DNA from: JBBKWQ01 sp037969115
GTDB taxonomy: Bacteria; Actinomycetota; Acidimicrobiia; Acidimicrobiales; Ilumatobacteraceae
Reading direction: 5' to 3'
DNA: 30,367 nucleotides
Assembly: GCA_037969115.1 (NCBI GenBank)
Contig: JBBKWQ010000242.1
Location: 1-30,367 of the forward strand
Part shown: positions 16,579 to 24,084 of the stretch, in pieces
Numbering within the stretch: position 1 is the first letter of the stretch
How the letters are laid out: each line of letters starts with the position of its first letter
Notes under the pieces: model-generated
What the model was told of the DNA's origin: nothing
Database searches by the model: none
Seen by the model: the letters and a program-made list of their open reading frames with translations, nothing else
Position numbers and translations under genes: made by a program

Positions 16579-17784
16579 ATGACCGATACACAGACCAACG
16601 CGCCCATCCAACGTGGCGACGGCATCAGCAAGCCTTGGTACCGCCGGCCGACGCCGGTGGTGAGCCTGGTCGTGATCCTGGCCGCTCTCGTCGGACTGGG
16701 TCTCTACTTCCTGGTCTGGAATGACGATGATCCGAGCACCGTCAACATCTTGAGCATCGAGCGCGTCGACGAGGCAGGTGAGCCACTCGACACCGAGATG
16801 CTCGGCGAGGTCAAGGGATTCACCGACCCAGAGGCGTTCTTGTGGCTGGAGCCGACGAACGGCCGTGCGCCAGCGCCGGCCTTGGCCACCGCGAACTCGT
16901 CGGGAATCGTGACGTTCAGCTGGGGCCCGACCAACGACGTCGATCTGCCGCCCGAATGGTTGTCGAAGATCGACATCACCGAGGAGCTGCCCCCAGGTTC
17001 CACGCTCGAGTCGGCCTCGATCGACTGTACGTTGCAGCGACGCGATGAGCCCGACCGCCTGGTCAGCCTGGCGATCGAGTTCGACACAGCAGACGACCCG
17101 GCCGAGCCGACCACCGCGCGGTACAGCTTCCCGAACTTCGAGTGGGTACCGGGTGACGTCGTGAAGTGTGAGGTTGCCAACGGTGATCCGGCCGCGACCA
17201 CCACAACCAGCACGACGACGACCTCGAGCACGACGACCTCGACGAGTACGACGACGACCACCACGACGACCACCACGACGACGACCACACTTCCGCCCGA
17301 AACGACCGCGCCGCCCGAGACCACAGCGCCGCCCGAGACCACGGCGCCGCCCGCCACCACAGCCCCGGTGGTCGTCGAGAATGTGATGCAAGTGATCGAG
17401 GGCCGTGCCGATCTGACCACGCTGGTGAGCCTCATCGATCTGGCCGGGCTCCGCGAGACGTTGGCAGATCCCGGTGCGTCGCTGACGCTGTTCGCCCCCG
17501 ACAACGACGCATTCGCCGCACTGCTCGCAGGACCCGACGCGCCCGACGTGACCGATGCTGCCGTGGTGCGCGATCTGCTCCTCGCGCACGTCGACACCGA
17601 CGCCGCCCTGCTCTCCGCCGAGATCCTCGCTCTCAGCGAGGTCCCGGTCGCGAACGGCGGACCACAGCCGGTCGACCTTGGCCCTCCCGCGACCATCGGC
17701 GGTGCCGGCATCGTCGAAGCAGACATCGCGTCAGCCAATGGCGTCATCCACGTCATCGACCTGCCGATGCCGATTCAGCCCTGA
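16579..17784 (+). CDS. Membrane-anchored fasciclin (FAS1) domain protein with Thr-rich stalk
   Basis: This 401-residue surface protein has a short cytoplasmic N-terminus and one transmembrane helix at about 26-47. An extracytoplasmic beta-rich domain (50-200) contains two Cys (SIDCTL and VVKCEV). A Thr/Ser stalk covers 207-237, followed by PPETTA-type repeats, and a C-terminal FAS1 domain runs from about 262 to 400. The FAS1 H1 motif TLFAPDNDAFAAL and the terminal GVIHVIDLPM are clear. FAS1 domains mediate adhesion at the cell surface; the stalk probably spans the envelope and may be O-glycosylated. AAGGGA lies about nine bases before the ATG. It is convergent with the enoyl-CoA hydratase gene across a strong hairpin. 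Confidence 0.85.
   Translation: MTDTQTNAPIQRGDGISKPWYRRPTPVVSLVVILAALVGLGLYFLVWNDDDPSTVNILSIERVDEAGEPLDTEMLGEVKGFTDPEAFLWLEPTNGRAPAPALATANSSGIVTFSWGPTNDVDLPPEWLSKIDITEELPPGSTLESASIDCTLQRRDEPDRLVSLAIEFDTADDPAEPTTARYSFPNFEWVPGDVVKCEVANGDPAATTTTSTTTTSSTTTSTSTTTTTTTTTTTTTTLPPETTAPPETTAPPETTAPPATTAPVVVENVMQVIEGRADLTTLVSLIDLAGLRETLADPGASLTLFAPDNDAFAALLAGPDAPDVTDAAVVRDLLLAHVDTDAALLSAEILALSEVPVANGGPQPVDLGPPATIGGAGIVEADIASANGVIHVIDLPMPIQP
17197..17367 (+). repeat. Thr-codon tract and PPETTA repeats inside the FAS1 gene
   Basis: Thirty-one consecutive Thr/Ser codons (17197-17289), mostly ACC and ACG, are followed by three PPETTA units and one PPATTA. The repeats encode the extended stalk. The tract is prone to replication slippage and to assembly collapse. 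Confidence 0.9.
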
Positions 17785-17798
17785 TCTGGGGTCGAGCT

Positions 17799-17830
17799 GC
17801 CCGACCGGTCGCCGCCGATACCGGTCGGGC
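17799..17830. terminator. Bidirectional terminator-like hairpin
   Basis: Eleven-base perfect arms, GCCCGACCGGT (17799-17809) and ACCGGTCGGGC (17820-17830), flank a 10-nt loop in the 69-bp gap between convergent genes. There is no T-run, as is common in high-GC actinobacteria. Confidence 0.6.
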
Positions 17831-17853
17831 GCCGGCTAACGTCCGCAGGGCCG

Positions 17854-18660
17854 TCAGTCGATGTTCTCGAAGTCGCCGCTCCGACCGGCCCCGTCGGCGA
17901 ACCGGCGGGCGCCGCTGATGCCCTCTGCGGCGACGATCGAGCGGCTGACCTCCCACTCTTGCTCCAGGGCTTGGCGCAAGGGAAGGCCGTAGGAGCGCTT
18001 CGCCGACTCGAGGTCGGCCCGTACGCATCGCTGGGGGAATCTCGCGATCTCGTGCGCCAACGTTTCGGCGTGTCCGCGTGCGGCCCCATGGGGTACGACG
18101 TACTCGCAGAGTCCGATGCGTTCACATTCGTCCGCCATCACCTGTCGTCCGGTCAGGATCAGGTCGAGCGCACGACCATGACCAACGAGTCGGGGGAGTC
18201 GTACGGTTCCTCCGTCGATGAGCGGAATTCCCCAACGTCGGCAGTACACGCCCATGTACGCAGTGACCTCCATCACTCGGATGTCAGCCCACATTGCGAG
18301 CTCCATGCCCCCGGCGACGGCGGGCCCGGCCACGGCGGCGATCACGGGCTTGCTGAGCTCGAGTCGGCTCGGCCCCATGGGGGCTCGGGAATGTCCCCCT
18401 GGTGCGTCCGGATCGAAGGTGAGTCGCGACACGCCGTCGTCGTCCTCCGAGAGTGCTGCTGCGTTCTTCAAGTCCCAGCCGGCGCAGAATGCGCCGCCCT
18501 CGCCCCAGAACACCGCGACCGATGCGTCGGAGTCGTCGTCGAACTCGATGAACGCCTCGAAGAGCGCTCGAGCGCTGGCCGGGTCCATGGCGTTCCTGGA
18601 CTCAGCGCGCGAATGGATGACGGTCCAGACGGGCCCGTCCTTCTCGATGCGGATGGTCAT
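17854..18660 (-). CDS. Enoyl-CoA hydratase/isomerase (crotonase) family protein
   Basis: This 268-residue crotonase-fold protein has two oxyanion-hole segments: GGAFCAGWDLK (about 55-65) and GPAVAGGMELAMWADIR (about 111-127). The region RRWGIPLIDGGTVRLPRLVG, where crotonases place their catalytic Glu pair, carries Asp instead of the second Glu, as in a broad actinobacterial subgroup. It probably acts on an acyl-CoA thioester in beta-oxidation or a related route; the exact reaction is open. AAGGAG eight bases before the ATG supports the start. No other fatty-acid gene is adjacent. It is divergent from the thioredoxin-fold gene across 157 bp. Confidence 0.82.
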   Translation of the reverse strand: MTIRIEKDGPVWTVIHSRAESRNAMDPASARALFEAFIEFDDDSDASVAVFWGEGGAFCAGWDLKNAAALSEDDDGVSRLTFDPDAPGGHSRAPMGPSRLELSKPVIAAVAGPAVAGGMELAMWADIRVMEVTAYMGVYCRRWGIPLIDGGTVRLPRLVGHGRALDLILTGRQVMADECERIGLCEYVVPHGAARGHAETLAHEIARFPQRCVRADLESAKRSYGLPLRQALEQEWEVSRSIVAAEGISGARRFADGAGRSGDFENID

Positions 18661-18817
18661 GACGGGTGCTCCTTCGATGTTGGGATGGGATTGCGATCCA
18701 CCTGTTGTGAACGATTGTTGCCGGAGGGCGGATCGACGTACGGACTCACGTCACCGCAGACATGATCACGTGTGTGCGAAAGTTCATCACCAACCGCAAT
18801 GTGATCGGACAACGTCG

Positions 18818-19603
18818 ATGACCGCCATCCCCACCGTCGCACCGCCGTCGGAAGCCCGCTTCGACATCGAGTTCTTCTGGGACCCCGTCTGCCCATTCGC
18901 CTGGATCACCTCCCGGTGGGTTGCCAAGGTCGCCGAACTGAGTGACTACTCGATCGATTGGCGCTTCATCTCCCTGCGCCTGCTGAACAAGCACAAGGAC
19001 TACGCCACCGAGTTCCCACCCGAATACGAACACGGGCACACTGCCGGACTTCGCATGCTCCGTGTCGCTGCGGCGGTACGCAACGATCTCGGTCGTGAAC
19101 CCATTGCAGCGCTCGTCAGGGCCTACGGGGAGAGTTACTGGGACAAGCCCCAGGGATCGGGTATGAGCACGCATCTCAGCACCGCCGAACACGCAGCAGA
19201 GGTACTCGCCGCCGCCGGATTACCGGCGCACTACGCCGATGCGCTCGACGACTCCGATTGGGATGCCCTGCTCGACGACGAGACCGAACTCGCGCTGAGC
19301 CGCACCGGTCGACACGTCGGCACACCGATCATCACCTTCCAGCCACCTGATGGGCTGTCGTTCTTCGGCCCGGTGATCTCGCGGGTGCCCTCGGACGACG
19401 AAGCCATCCCGCTCTGGAACGCCGTGACCACGCTCGCGGCTTTCCCGGGCTTCGCCGAACTGAAACGATCGCTGCGCGAGGTACCGCAACTCAACATCCT
19501 CGGCGGCATGAACGCAGCGCCCACGGCCGAGGACTGGAGTGGCGGACATCGAGCCGGACACCTCGCCTCAGACCGTGCGAACGACGATGAGGGACCGGTT
19601 TGA
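18818..19603 (+). CDS. DsbA-fold protein, mycothiol-dependent nitroreductase (Rv2466c)-like
   Basis: This 261-residue thioredoxin-fold protein opens with FFWDPVCPFAWITSRW (19-34), the signature of the Rv2466c/DsbA-like actinobacterial family. It has a helical insertion in the middle and a cis-Pro-type GTPIITF strand at about 168-174. In Rv2466c the active site is CPWC; here it is Cys25-Pro-Phe-Ala28, so the resolving Cys is absent and a monothiol or mycothiol-conjugate mechanism would be needed. Likely role: thiol redox or electrophile handling. I chose the ATG at 18818, which places the motif at the usual distance from the N-terminus; the open frame upstream runs antisense through the hydratase gene. 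Confidence 0.8.
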   Translation: MTAIPTVAPPSEARFDIEFFWDPVCPFAWITSRWVAKVAELSDYSIDWRFISLRLLNKHKDYATEFPPEYEHGHTAGLRMLRVAAAVRNDLGREPIAALVRAYGESYWDKPQGSGMSTHLSTAEHAAEVLAAAGLPAHYADALDDSDWDALLDDETELALSRTGRHVGTPIITFQPPDGLSFFGPVISRVPSDDEAIPLWNAVTTLAAFPGFAELKRSLREVPQLNILGGMNAAPTAEDWSGGHRAGHLASDRANDDEGPV

Positions 19604-19606
19604 GGG

Positions 19607-19718
19607 TATGATGTCGTCCTTGGGACGAGTCGCCTCGCCTGGGCAGGACGGCCAGTAGCGCTGTCGCCCGGTGCAGGCCCGACGCCTTGACCCGAGACAG
19701 AACGGTTCGAGGAGTCAA
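19607..19718 (+). promoter_or_regulatory. Putative promoter and structured 5' leader
   Basis: TATGAT at 19607-19612 is a near-consensus -10 just past the preceding stop, though no -35 is seen. The stretch after it has hairpins: TCGTCC/GGACGA (19614-19619 with 19623-19628, 3-nt loop) and GGGC...GCCC with an inner GAC/GTC (19641-19669). It ends with GAGGAG before an ATG. I could not match it to a riboswitch class I know. Confidence 0.3.
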
Positions 19719-19943
19719 ATGACCGTCCACCCGATATTCGTCAGGCGTCAATCCAGCGATGTCGCCGGTACGCGGCTCACCTCCGCTGACCTGTTTCGCG
19801 AATCTCGCTGGCCGCGACGGCGCGTCCTGCTCCGCCGCCGGTGGGTGCGCGCGGCCGTAGACCCGGTGGCCTCCGATCACAGTCCGGCGACCATTGTGAC
19901 CGCACCGGGCGAGTTCGTCGGTCGTGACCGACGAGCGGCGTGA
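19719..19943 (+). CDS. Small Arg-rich protein, unrecognised
   Basis: This is a 74-codon frame with GAGGAG five bases before the ATG. The product is strongly basic in the middle (WPRRRVLLRRRWVR) and has no transmembrane segment or known motif. It lies between a structured leader-like stretch and the metallopeptidase gene, 27 bp before that start. The good ribosome-binding site is the main support; the composition also fits out-of-frame GC-rich DNA, so it may be spurious or the remnant of a leader peptide. Confidence 0.3.
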   Translation: MTVHPIFVRRQSSDVAGTRLTSADLFRESRWPRRRVLLRRRWVRAAVDPVASDHSPATIVTAPGEFVGRDRRAA

Positions 19944-19970
19944 CCGCAGAACAGTCCGGATCGAGCCAGA

Positions 19971-21023
19971 ATGCGTCTCTTCCACTGTGACCGCTGCGGT
20001 CAGGTCGTGCCGTTCTCAGCGCGCCACTGTCCTGCGTGTGACGCCTCGCTCGGCTATCTCAGCGAACAGCGAACCATCCGAGTCTTGGTGCCGACCAGCG
20101 ATCCAGCGGTGTACCAGACCGACGATCACGACCAGCCGCTGTGGCGTTGTCTCAACTCGGCGTGGGGATGCAACTGGATGCTTCCTGCCAAGTCCGACAC
20201 CACGTGGTGCCGATCGTGCCAGATGACCCGCGGCCGGCCCGACGAGTCGCGTCCGGACGCGGTCGAGGCGTGGATGAACGCGGAAGGCGCGAAACGGCGA
20301 CTGGTGCATCAACTCGACGAACTCGCGCTCCCGATCGAGATCCGTTCGACCGGGGCGCCGGACGGGTTGGCATTCGACCTGGTCGACCTGCCGGGGCAGG
20401 GCGGCATCACCGGCCATCTCGACGGCGTCGTGACCTTGGATCTCGCCGAGACCAACGACCAACATCGAGAAGATCTGCGTCGGCAGCTGGGCGAACCGTT
20501 CCGGACCGTCATCGGACACCTGCGACATGAGATCGGCCATCACTATTGGGGACGGCTCGTCGGTCAGACGGACTGTCTCGGTCGCTTCCGCGGACTGTTC
20601 GGTGACGAACGCGAGGACTACGGCGAAGCGGTCGAGCGTCACTACTCGGGGGGCAACGCCGAGTGGGACCGCGCCCGCTTCGTGACCGCGTACGCCGCGT
20701 CGCATCCCCTCGAGGACTTTGCCGAGACGTTCGCTCACTACCTCCACATCCTGGACGCCGTCGACACTGCCGCAGCTCATCACCTGATCCCGCTCGACAG
20801 GCCCGGGGTCATCGTCACCAACGGCCTTGCAACCGTCGAGTTCGACGAGATCCTCGATGCCTGGCGTCCGATCAACGCAGGCGTCAACGCAATCGCCGAG
20901 ACTCTCGGCGCGCCCGCCGTCTACCCCTTCGAGCCGACCGGTGTCGTCATCGACAAGCTCGCCTTCGTCCACCAGCAAGTCGCCGCACACACCGAACGAG
21001 ACCGGTTCTATGCGGTTCGCTGA
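19971..21023 (+). CDS. Putative zinc-binding metallopeptidase (DUF2248 / Zn_peptidase_2 type)
   Basis: This 350-residue protein begins with zinc-ribbon Cys pairs (CDRC 6-9 and CPAC 20-23; then Cys60, Cys67 and CRSC 80-83). The catalytic part has RHEIGHHYW, with the HExxH motif at 186-190, and EDFAETFAHYLHILD (248-262) supplying a third acidic ligand, probably Glu252. This is the pattern of the 'putative zinc-binding metallopeptidase' family. The N-terminal ribbons may bind zinc structurally or contact nucleic acid or protein. The substrate is unknown and there is no signal peptide, so it should be cytoplasmic. Its last 14 bp overlap the start of the hemolysin-III gene, so the two are probably cotranslated. 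Confidence 0.85.
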   Translation: MRLFHCDRCGQVVPFSARHCPACDASLGYLSEQRTIRVLVPTSDPAVYQTDDHDQPLWRCLNSAWGCNWMLPAKSDTTWCRSCQMTRGRPDESRPDAVEAWMNAEGAKRRLVHQLDELALPIEIRSTGAPDGLAFDLVDLPGQGGITGHLDGVVTLDLAETNDQHREDLRRQLGEPFRTVIGHLRHEIGHHYWGRLVGQTDCLGRFRGLFGDEREDYGEAVERHYSGGNAEWDRARFVTAYAASHPLEDFAETFAHYLHILDAVDTAAAHHLIPLDRPGVIVTNGLATVEFDEILDAWRPINAGVNAIAETLGAPAVYPFEPTGVVIDKLAFVHQQVAAHTERDRFYAVR

Positions 21024-21687
21024 CGCCGACTCACTCGCTCTCGATGCTCCACTCGGGTCGCCGAGCCGACCGTCCTGGCGCGGCCGTCTCCATCTCATCG
21101 CCCTGTGGTCGGCTCTTCCGCTGGTTGTCGTGCTCGCCATCGAGTCGAACGCCGCGCGCTCCCGCGCCGCTGTGATCGTGTACGCCGTCGGGCTGTGCTC
21201 GATGCTCGCCGTCTCGACGACCTACCACCGGTGGGTGCACACGATCCGCGCCCGCGCCACGTGGCGACGCGCCGACCACGCCACGATCTTCGCAGCGATC
21301 GCCGGTACGTTCAGCGCGCTCGCCCTGACCAGTCTGAGCACCGGTCCTGCGATCGCCATGCTGATACTGGTCTGGACCGCCGCAGCCGTCGGGGCGGCCC
21401 TCAAGATCTTCAGCTTTCACCGTGCGAACCGACTCGGCGCCGCGATGTACATCGCGATCGGATGGGCAGGACTCGTGCTCGTTCCGGCCGTGTGGGATCG
21501 CGGTGGCGCGCTCGCCGTCGGCCTGCTGGTCGCGGGCGGCGTCCTCTACACAGTCGGCGCGGCTGGGTTCGGACGTCAGTGGCCGACCCTGCGCCCTGCG
21601 ACGTTTTCGTACCACGAGGTCTGGCACGCGTTCACGATCGCCGCCGCCAGCCTGCACTTCGCCGCTATCTGGACCGTCGCCACGTGA
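21010..21687 (+). CDS. Hemolysin III / PAQR-family membrane protein
   Basis: This 225-residue protein has about seven hydrophobic helices and the conserved metal-site residues of the hemolysin-III/PAQR family: STTYHRW after helix 2, ADHATIF at the start of helix 3, and YHEVWHAF in the last segment. These His and Asp residues line a zinc site; several PAQR relatives act as ceramidase-like hydrolases, while the bacterial role is poorly known and toxicity is not implied. I placed the start at the ATG at 21010, inside the last codons of the metallopeptidase gene, because upstream residues in this frame are not membrane-protein-like. Length is normal for the family. Confidence 0.88.
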   Translation: MRFADADSLALDAPLGSPSRPSWRGRLHLIALWSALPLVVVLAIESNAARSRAAVIVYAVGLCSMLAVSTTYHRWVHTIRARATWRRADHATIFAAIAGTFSALALTSLSTGPAIAMLILVWTAAAVGAALKIFSFHRANRLGAAMYIAIGWAGLVLVPAVWDRGGALAVGLLVAGGVLYTVGAAGFGRQWPTLRPATFSYHEVWHAFTIAAASLHFAAIWTVAT

Positions 21688-21783
21688 CGGCCATCGATAC
21701 CCGAGTGCCGATACGACCGGACATCATTGTCGCGATGTCCGGCCAGCGTCATTGAGTCAACACTCGCAACGAGAGGAACCACC

Positions 21784-21897
21784 ATGCCCGACAAGTCCCC
21801 ACAACGCCCCGCCGGCAAGAAGTCCGGAAAGACCCTCAAGGAGAAGCGAGACGCCAAGCGCGAGAAGAAACAGACCAAACACTCGATCCCCAGCTGA
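21784..21897 (+). CDS. 37-residue Lys-rich microprotein
   Basis: This small gene of 38 codons including the stop has GAGAGGAA about eight bases before the ATG. The product has about 11 Lys and 4 Arg, with the core GKTLKEKRDAKREKK predicted to form a charged helix, and no hydrophobic stretch. Similar short 'KTLKEKRxAK' proteins occur as stand-alone hypotheticals in actinobacteria, which argues it is real. It might bind RNA, ribosomes or DNA. It lies 96 bp after the hemolysin-III gene, far enough to have its own promoter, though no clear box is seen. Confidence 0.65.
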   Translation: MPDKSPQRPAGKKSGKTLKEKRDAKREKKQTKHSIPS

Positions 21898-21963
21898 CAG
21901 AGCCAGAGCGTCCAACCCTCCCCTGTTGTCAGCGGTGCGAAGCAGGGCGAGGCACGGTCTTGA

Positions 21964-24084
21964 TCAGACGAGTTCGGCGATCATTGCGGCCGCCCGTCGA
22001 GCGCCGTCCGTCTCGACATCGCGGTAGTTGGCCCGTTGACCGACGGTGCGGGTGATGGCCTCGGCGAGGCGGTCGGGGTCTGTCGCGGCGAAGTCCATGC
22101 AGGTTCCGGCGCCGTATTGGTCGAGCCGGTGACGGACGTGGAAGTTCTGTTCGAAGTGGTTGATGAGCGGGAAATAGATGAACGGTCGCTTCGCCGCGGT
22201 GAGCTCCATCGTCGTGGTGAGCCCGCCCTGGACGATGGCCAGATCGCACACGGCGAGGTGTCGGTAGAGCCGATCGACGTAGCCGTGGACTTCGAGGCCG
22301 GCGTGACGCGGGAGGCCCGCCGGGTCGATGCGGGGGCCGGCGACGGCGACCGTACGGAGCGCAGGGACGGTCCGTCGAGCGATCGGGTGTGCGGCGATCG
22401 CCATTTCGAGGAGCTCCTGGCCCACGCCCGAGCCGCCGACCGTGACGATGCAGATCAGTTCGTCGTCCCGGTAGCCGAGTTCGGACCGCCACTCTGCGAT
22501 CTGGTCGGAACCCGGCGGGGTGAAGCCGGTGATGTAGCCGGAGAAGTCGAAGTGTGATGCGGTCCAGTCGCGGATCTGGGGCAGGTCCGGTCCGAAGGTT
22601 TCCGGAATGACATCGTCGGTGTTGCCGACGAAGATCGATCGGTCGCGGATCCGGGGGTAGTTGGCGATGTGTTCGATCATCTCGGCGTTGTAGTCGGCGG
22701 TGAGGAACGCTTCATGGTCACCGCCGGCAGGCATGGGGAGGTAGCCGACGAAGTCGGTGAGCCACACGTGTGACCCGCGTTTCAGCTCCGGGTTCTCGTG
22801 CCAGTAGTGGTCGACGTCCCACGCCTCGTCGCCGACGACGAGGTCGTACAGACCATCGTCGATGACTTCTTGGAAGAGCATGAAGTTGGCCACGAGGATC
22901 TCATCCATGTTGCGCAACGCCTGGAAGCAGTGCAGGTCGTGTCCGCAAGCTTCTGAGGCGATGTGCCCGGATTCGGAGGCGAGCCATCGACTGGCCGGGT
23001 GAATCGCCTCGCCTTCCGTTTCGAGGACGGTGGTGACCGGGTCCTGGGCCAGCCAATCGATCTGGATGTCGGGTTCGAGCTGTCTCAGCTCGTCGACGAT
23101 GGCGAGGTCACGGCGGACATGGCCGAGTCCGATCGGCGACGACACGTAGAGGATCTTCTTGCGGCGGCTCGATCCGCGAGTCCAGGTGTGACTGTTCATG
23201 GGTGCTCCAGAGGTTCGGTCGACGAAGTCGGTGATCGCCCGATTGACGCGGACGGGGTCGCGCACGAGTGCCAGATGGCCGCTGCCTTCGAGGACGACGA
23301 GGTCCGCGCCGGTGAGTTCGGCGAAGGACCGACCCTTGTCGACGTGCTGGCACACATCGAGCTCACCGTGGATCACGAGGGTCGGGACGACGATGTTGCG
23401 GCACTGCGCATCGAACTCTTCGCGACTCGGTCGGTTCAGCTCTTGGGCTTCCTCGCTGGCGGCGAGGATCTCGCCGGTCGACTCCATCGCCCAGGCCACG
23501 GCGTCGTCGAACTGCTTGGTCGAGTGGGGCTCGACGAGTTGGGCGTCGAAAAAGAACTCGATCCAGCGTCGATGCTCGTTGGTGATCGCGTGGCGGTTGA
23601 ACAGCTGCCATCCGGTGGGATCGTCGACTTCGTCGTTCCACGTCGCCGCCGTCGCGACCCAGTGCGGCTGCGGCGTGCCGAGATACGGAACCCCGGGTTC
23701 GATTGCGACGAATGCAGCGACGCGTTCGGGATGTGCGTCGATCAGCTCGACCGCCCACCAGTTGGCGTGACAGTGGGCAACGAGCACTGCCCGCTCGGTC
23801 GCTGTCGCGTCGAGCACGGCGATGATGTCGGCGACGTTGGCGGCTCGAGTGTGGTCGGTGATGCCGGACGGTCGGCTCGACCTGCCTGCACCTCGACCGT
23901 CGAAGGTGACCACTCGGTGGCGGCGAGCGAGGTGGGGGATCTGGGCTTTCCAGATCCGTGAGTGGGTGATCGGCGAGGGCGGAATCAACAGCAGCGTGGG
24001 GTCGCCGTCGCCGTAGACCTCGTAGTGGATCATCACGCCGTTGCGGTCGAGGGTGCCCTCCTGTTGCGGCGCCACGGCTCTCAT
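21964..24084 (-). CDS. Alpha/beta hydrolase fused to GT-B glycosyltransferase (MurG/GT28-like)
   Basis: This 706-residue fusion has two parts. Residues 1-292 are an alpha/beta hydrolase; the nucleophile elbow reads A-H-Cys105-H-A instead of G-x-Ser-x-G, with Asp243 (HGELD) and His270 (EGSGH) retained. Residues 308-706 are a GT-B glycosyltransferase with VSSPIGLGHVRRDL at its start, a VTVGGSG turn (547-553), and a donor-binding C-terminal part (HGYVDRLYRHLAVCDLAIVQGG, then TTTMEL and NHFEQNFH). The ATGA at 24084 overlaps the preceding hydrolase stop. An internal ATG at 23199 has a GGAG seven bases upstream, exactly where a separate glycosyltransferase would begin, so the fusion may be recent or the second half independently translated. 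It could hydrolyse and glycosylate a small lipophilic molecule. It ends the TetR-controlled operon. Confidence 0.8.
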   Translation of the reverse strand: MRAVAPQQEGTLDRNGVMIHYEVYGDGDPTLLLIPPSPITHSRIWKAQIPHLARRHRVVTFDGRGAGRSSRPSGITDHTRAANVADIIAVLDATATERAVLVAHCHANWWAVELIDAHPERVAAFVAIEPGVPYLGTPQPHWVATAATWNDEVDDPTGWQLFNRHAITNEHRRWIEFFFDAQLVEPHSTKQFDDAVAWAMESTGEILAASEEAQELNRPSREEFDAQCRNIVVPTLVIHGELDVCQHVDKGRSFAELTGADLVVLEGSGHLALVRDPVRVNRAITDFVDRTSGAPMNSHTWTRGSSRRKKILYVSSPIGLGHVRRDLAIVDELRQLEPDIQIDWLAQDPVTTVLETEGEAIHPASRWLASESGHIASEACGHDLHCFQALRNMDEILVANFMLFQEVIDDGLYDLVVGDEAWDVDHYWHENPELKRGSHVWLTDFVGYLPMPAGGDHEAFLTADYNAEMIEHIANYPRIRDRSIFVGNTDDVIPETFGPDLPQIRDWTASHFDFSGYITGFTPPGSDQIAEWRSELGYRDDELICIVTVGGSGVGQELLEMAIAAHPIARRTVPALRTVAVAGPRIDPAGLPRHAGLEVHGYVDRLYRHLAVCDLAIVQGGLTTTMELTAAKRPFIYFPLINHFEQNFHVRHRLDQYGAGTCMDFAATDPDRLAEAITRTVGQRANYRDVETDGARRAAAMIAELV

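Noticed and set aside
17290..17367. Short direct repeats considered as a CRISPR-like array
   Set aside because: Units are 18 bp, adjacent and in frame, with no spacers; they encode PPETTA repeats.
16704..17756. Minus-strand frame with long Val runs
   Set aside because: Reverse reading of the Thr-codon tract; no credible protein.
19491..19985. 164-codon minus-strand frame over the leader region
   Set aside because: It overlaps the end of the thioredoxin-fold gene, has no motif or ribosome-binding site, and looks like shadow coding.
21010..21687. Hemolysin III as a toxin
   Set aside because: The name is historical; the PAQR metal-site motifs suggest a membrane hydrolase or receptor-like protein, not a secreted toxin.
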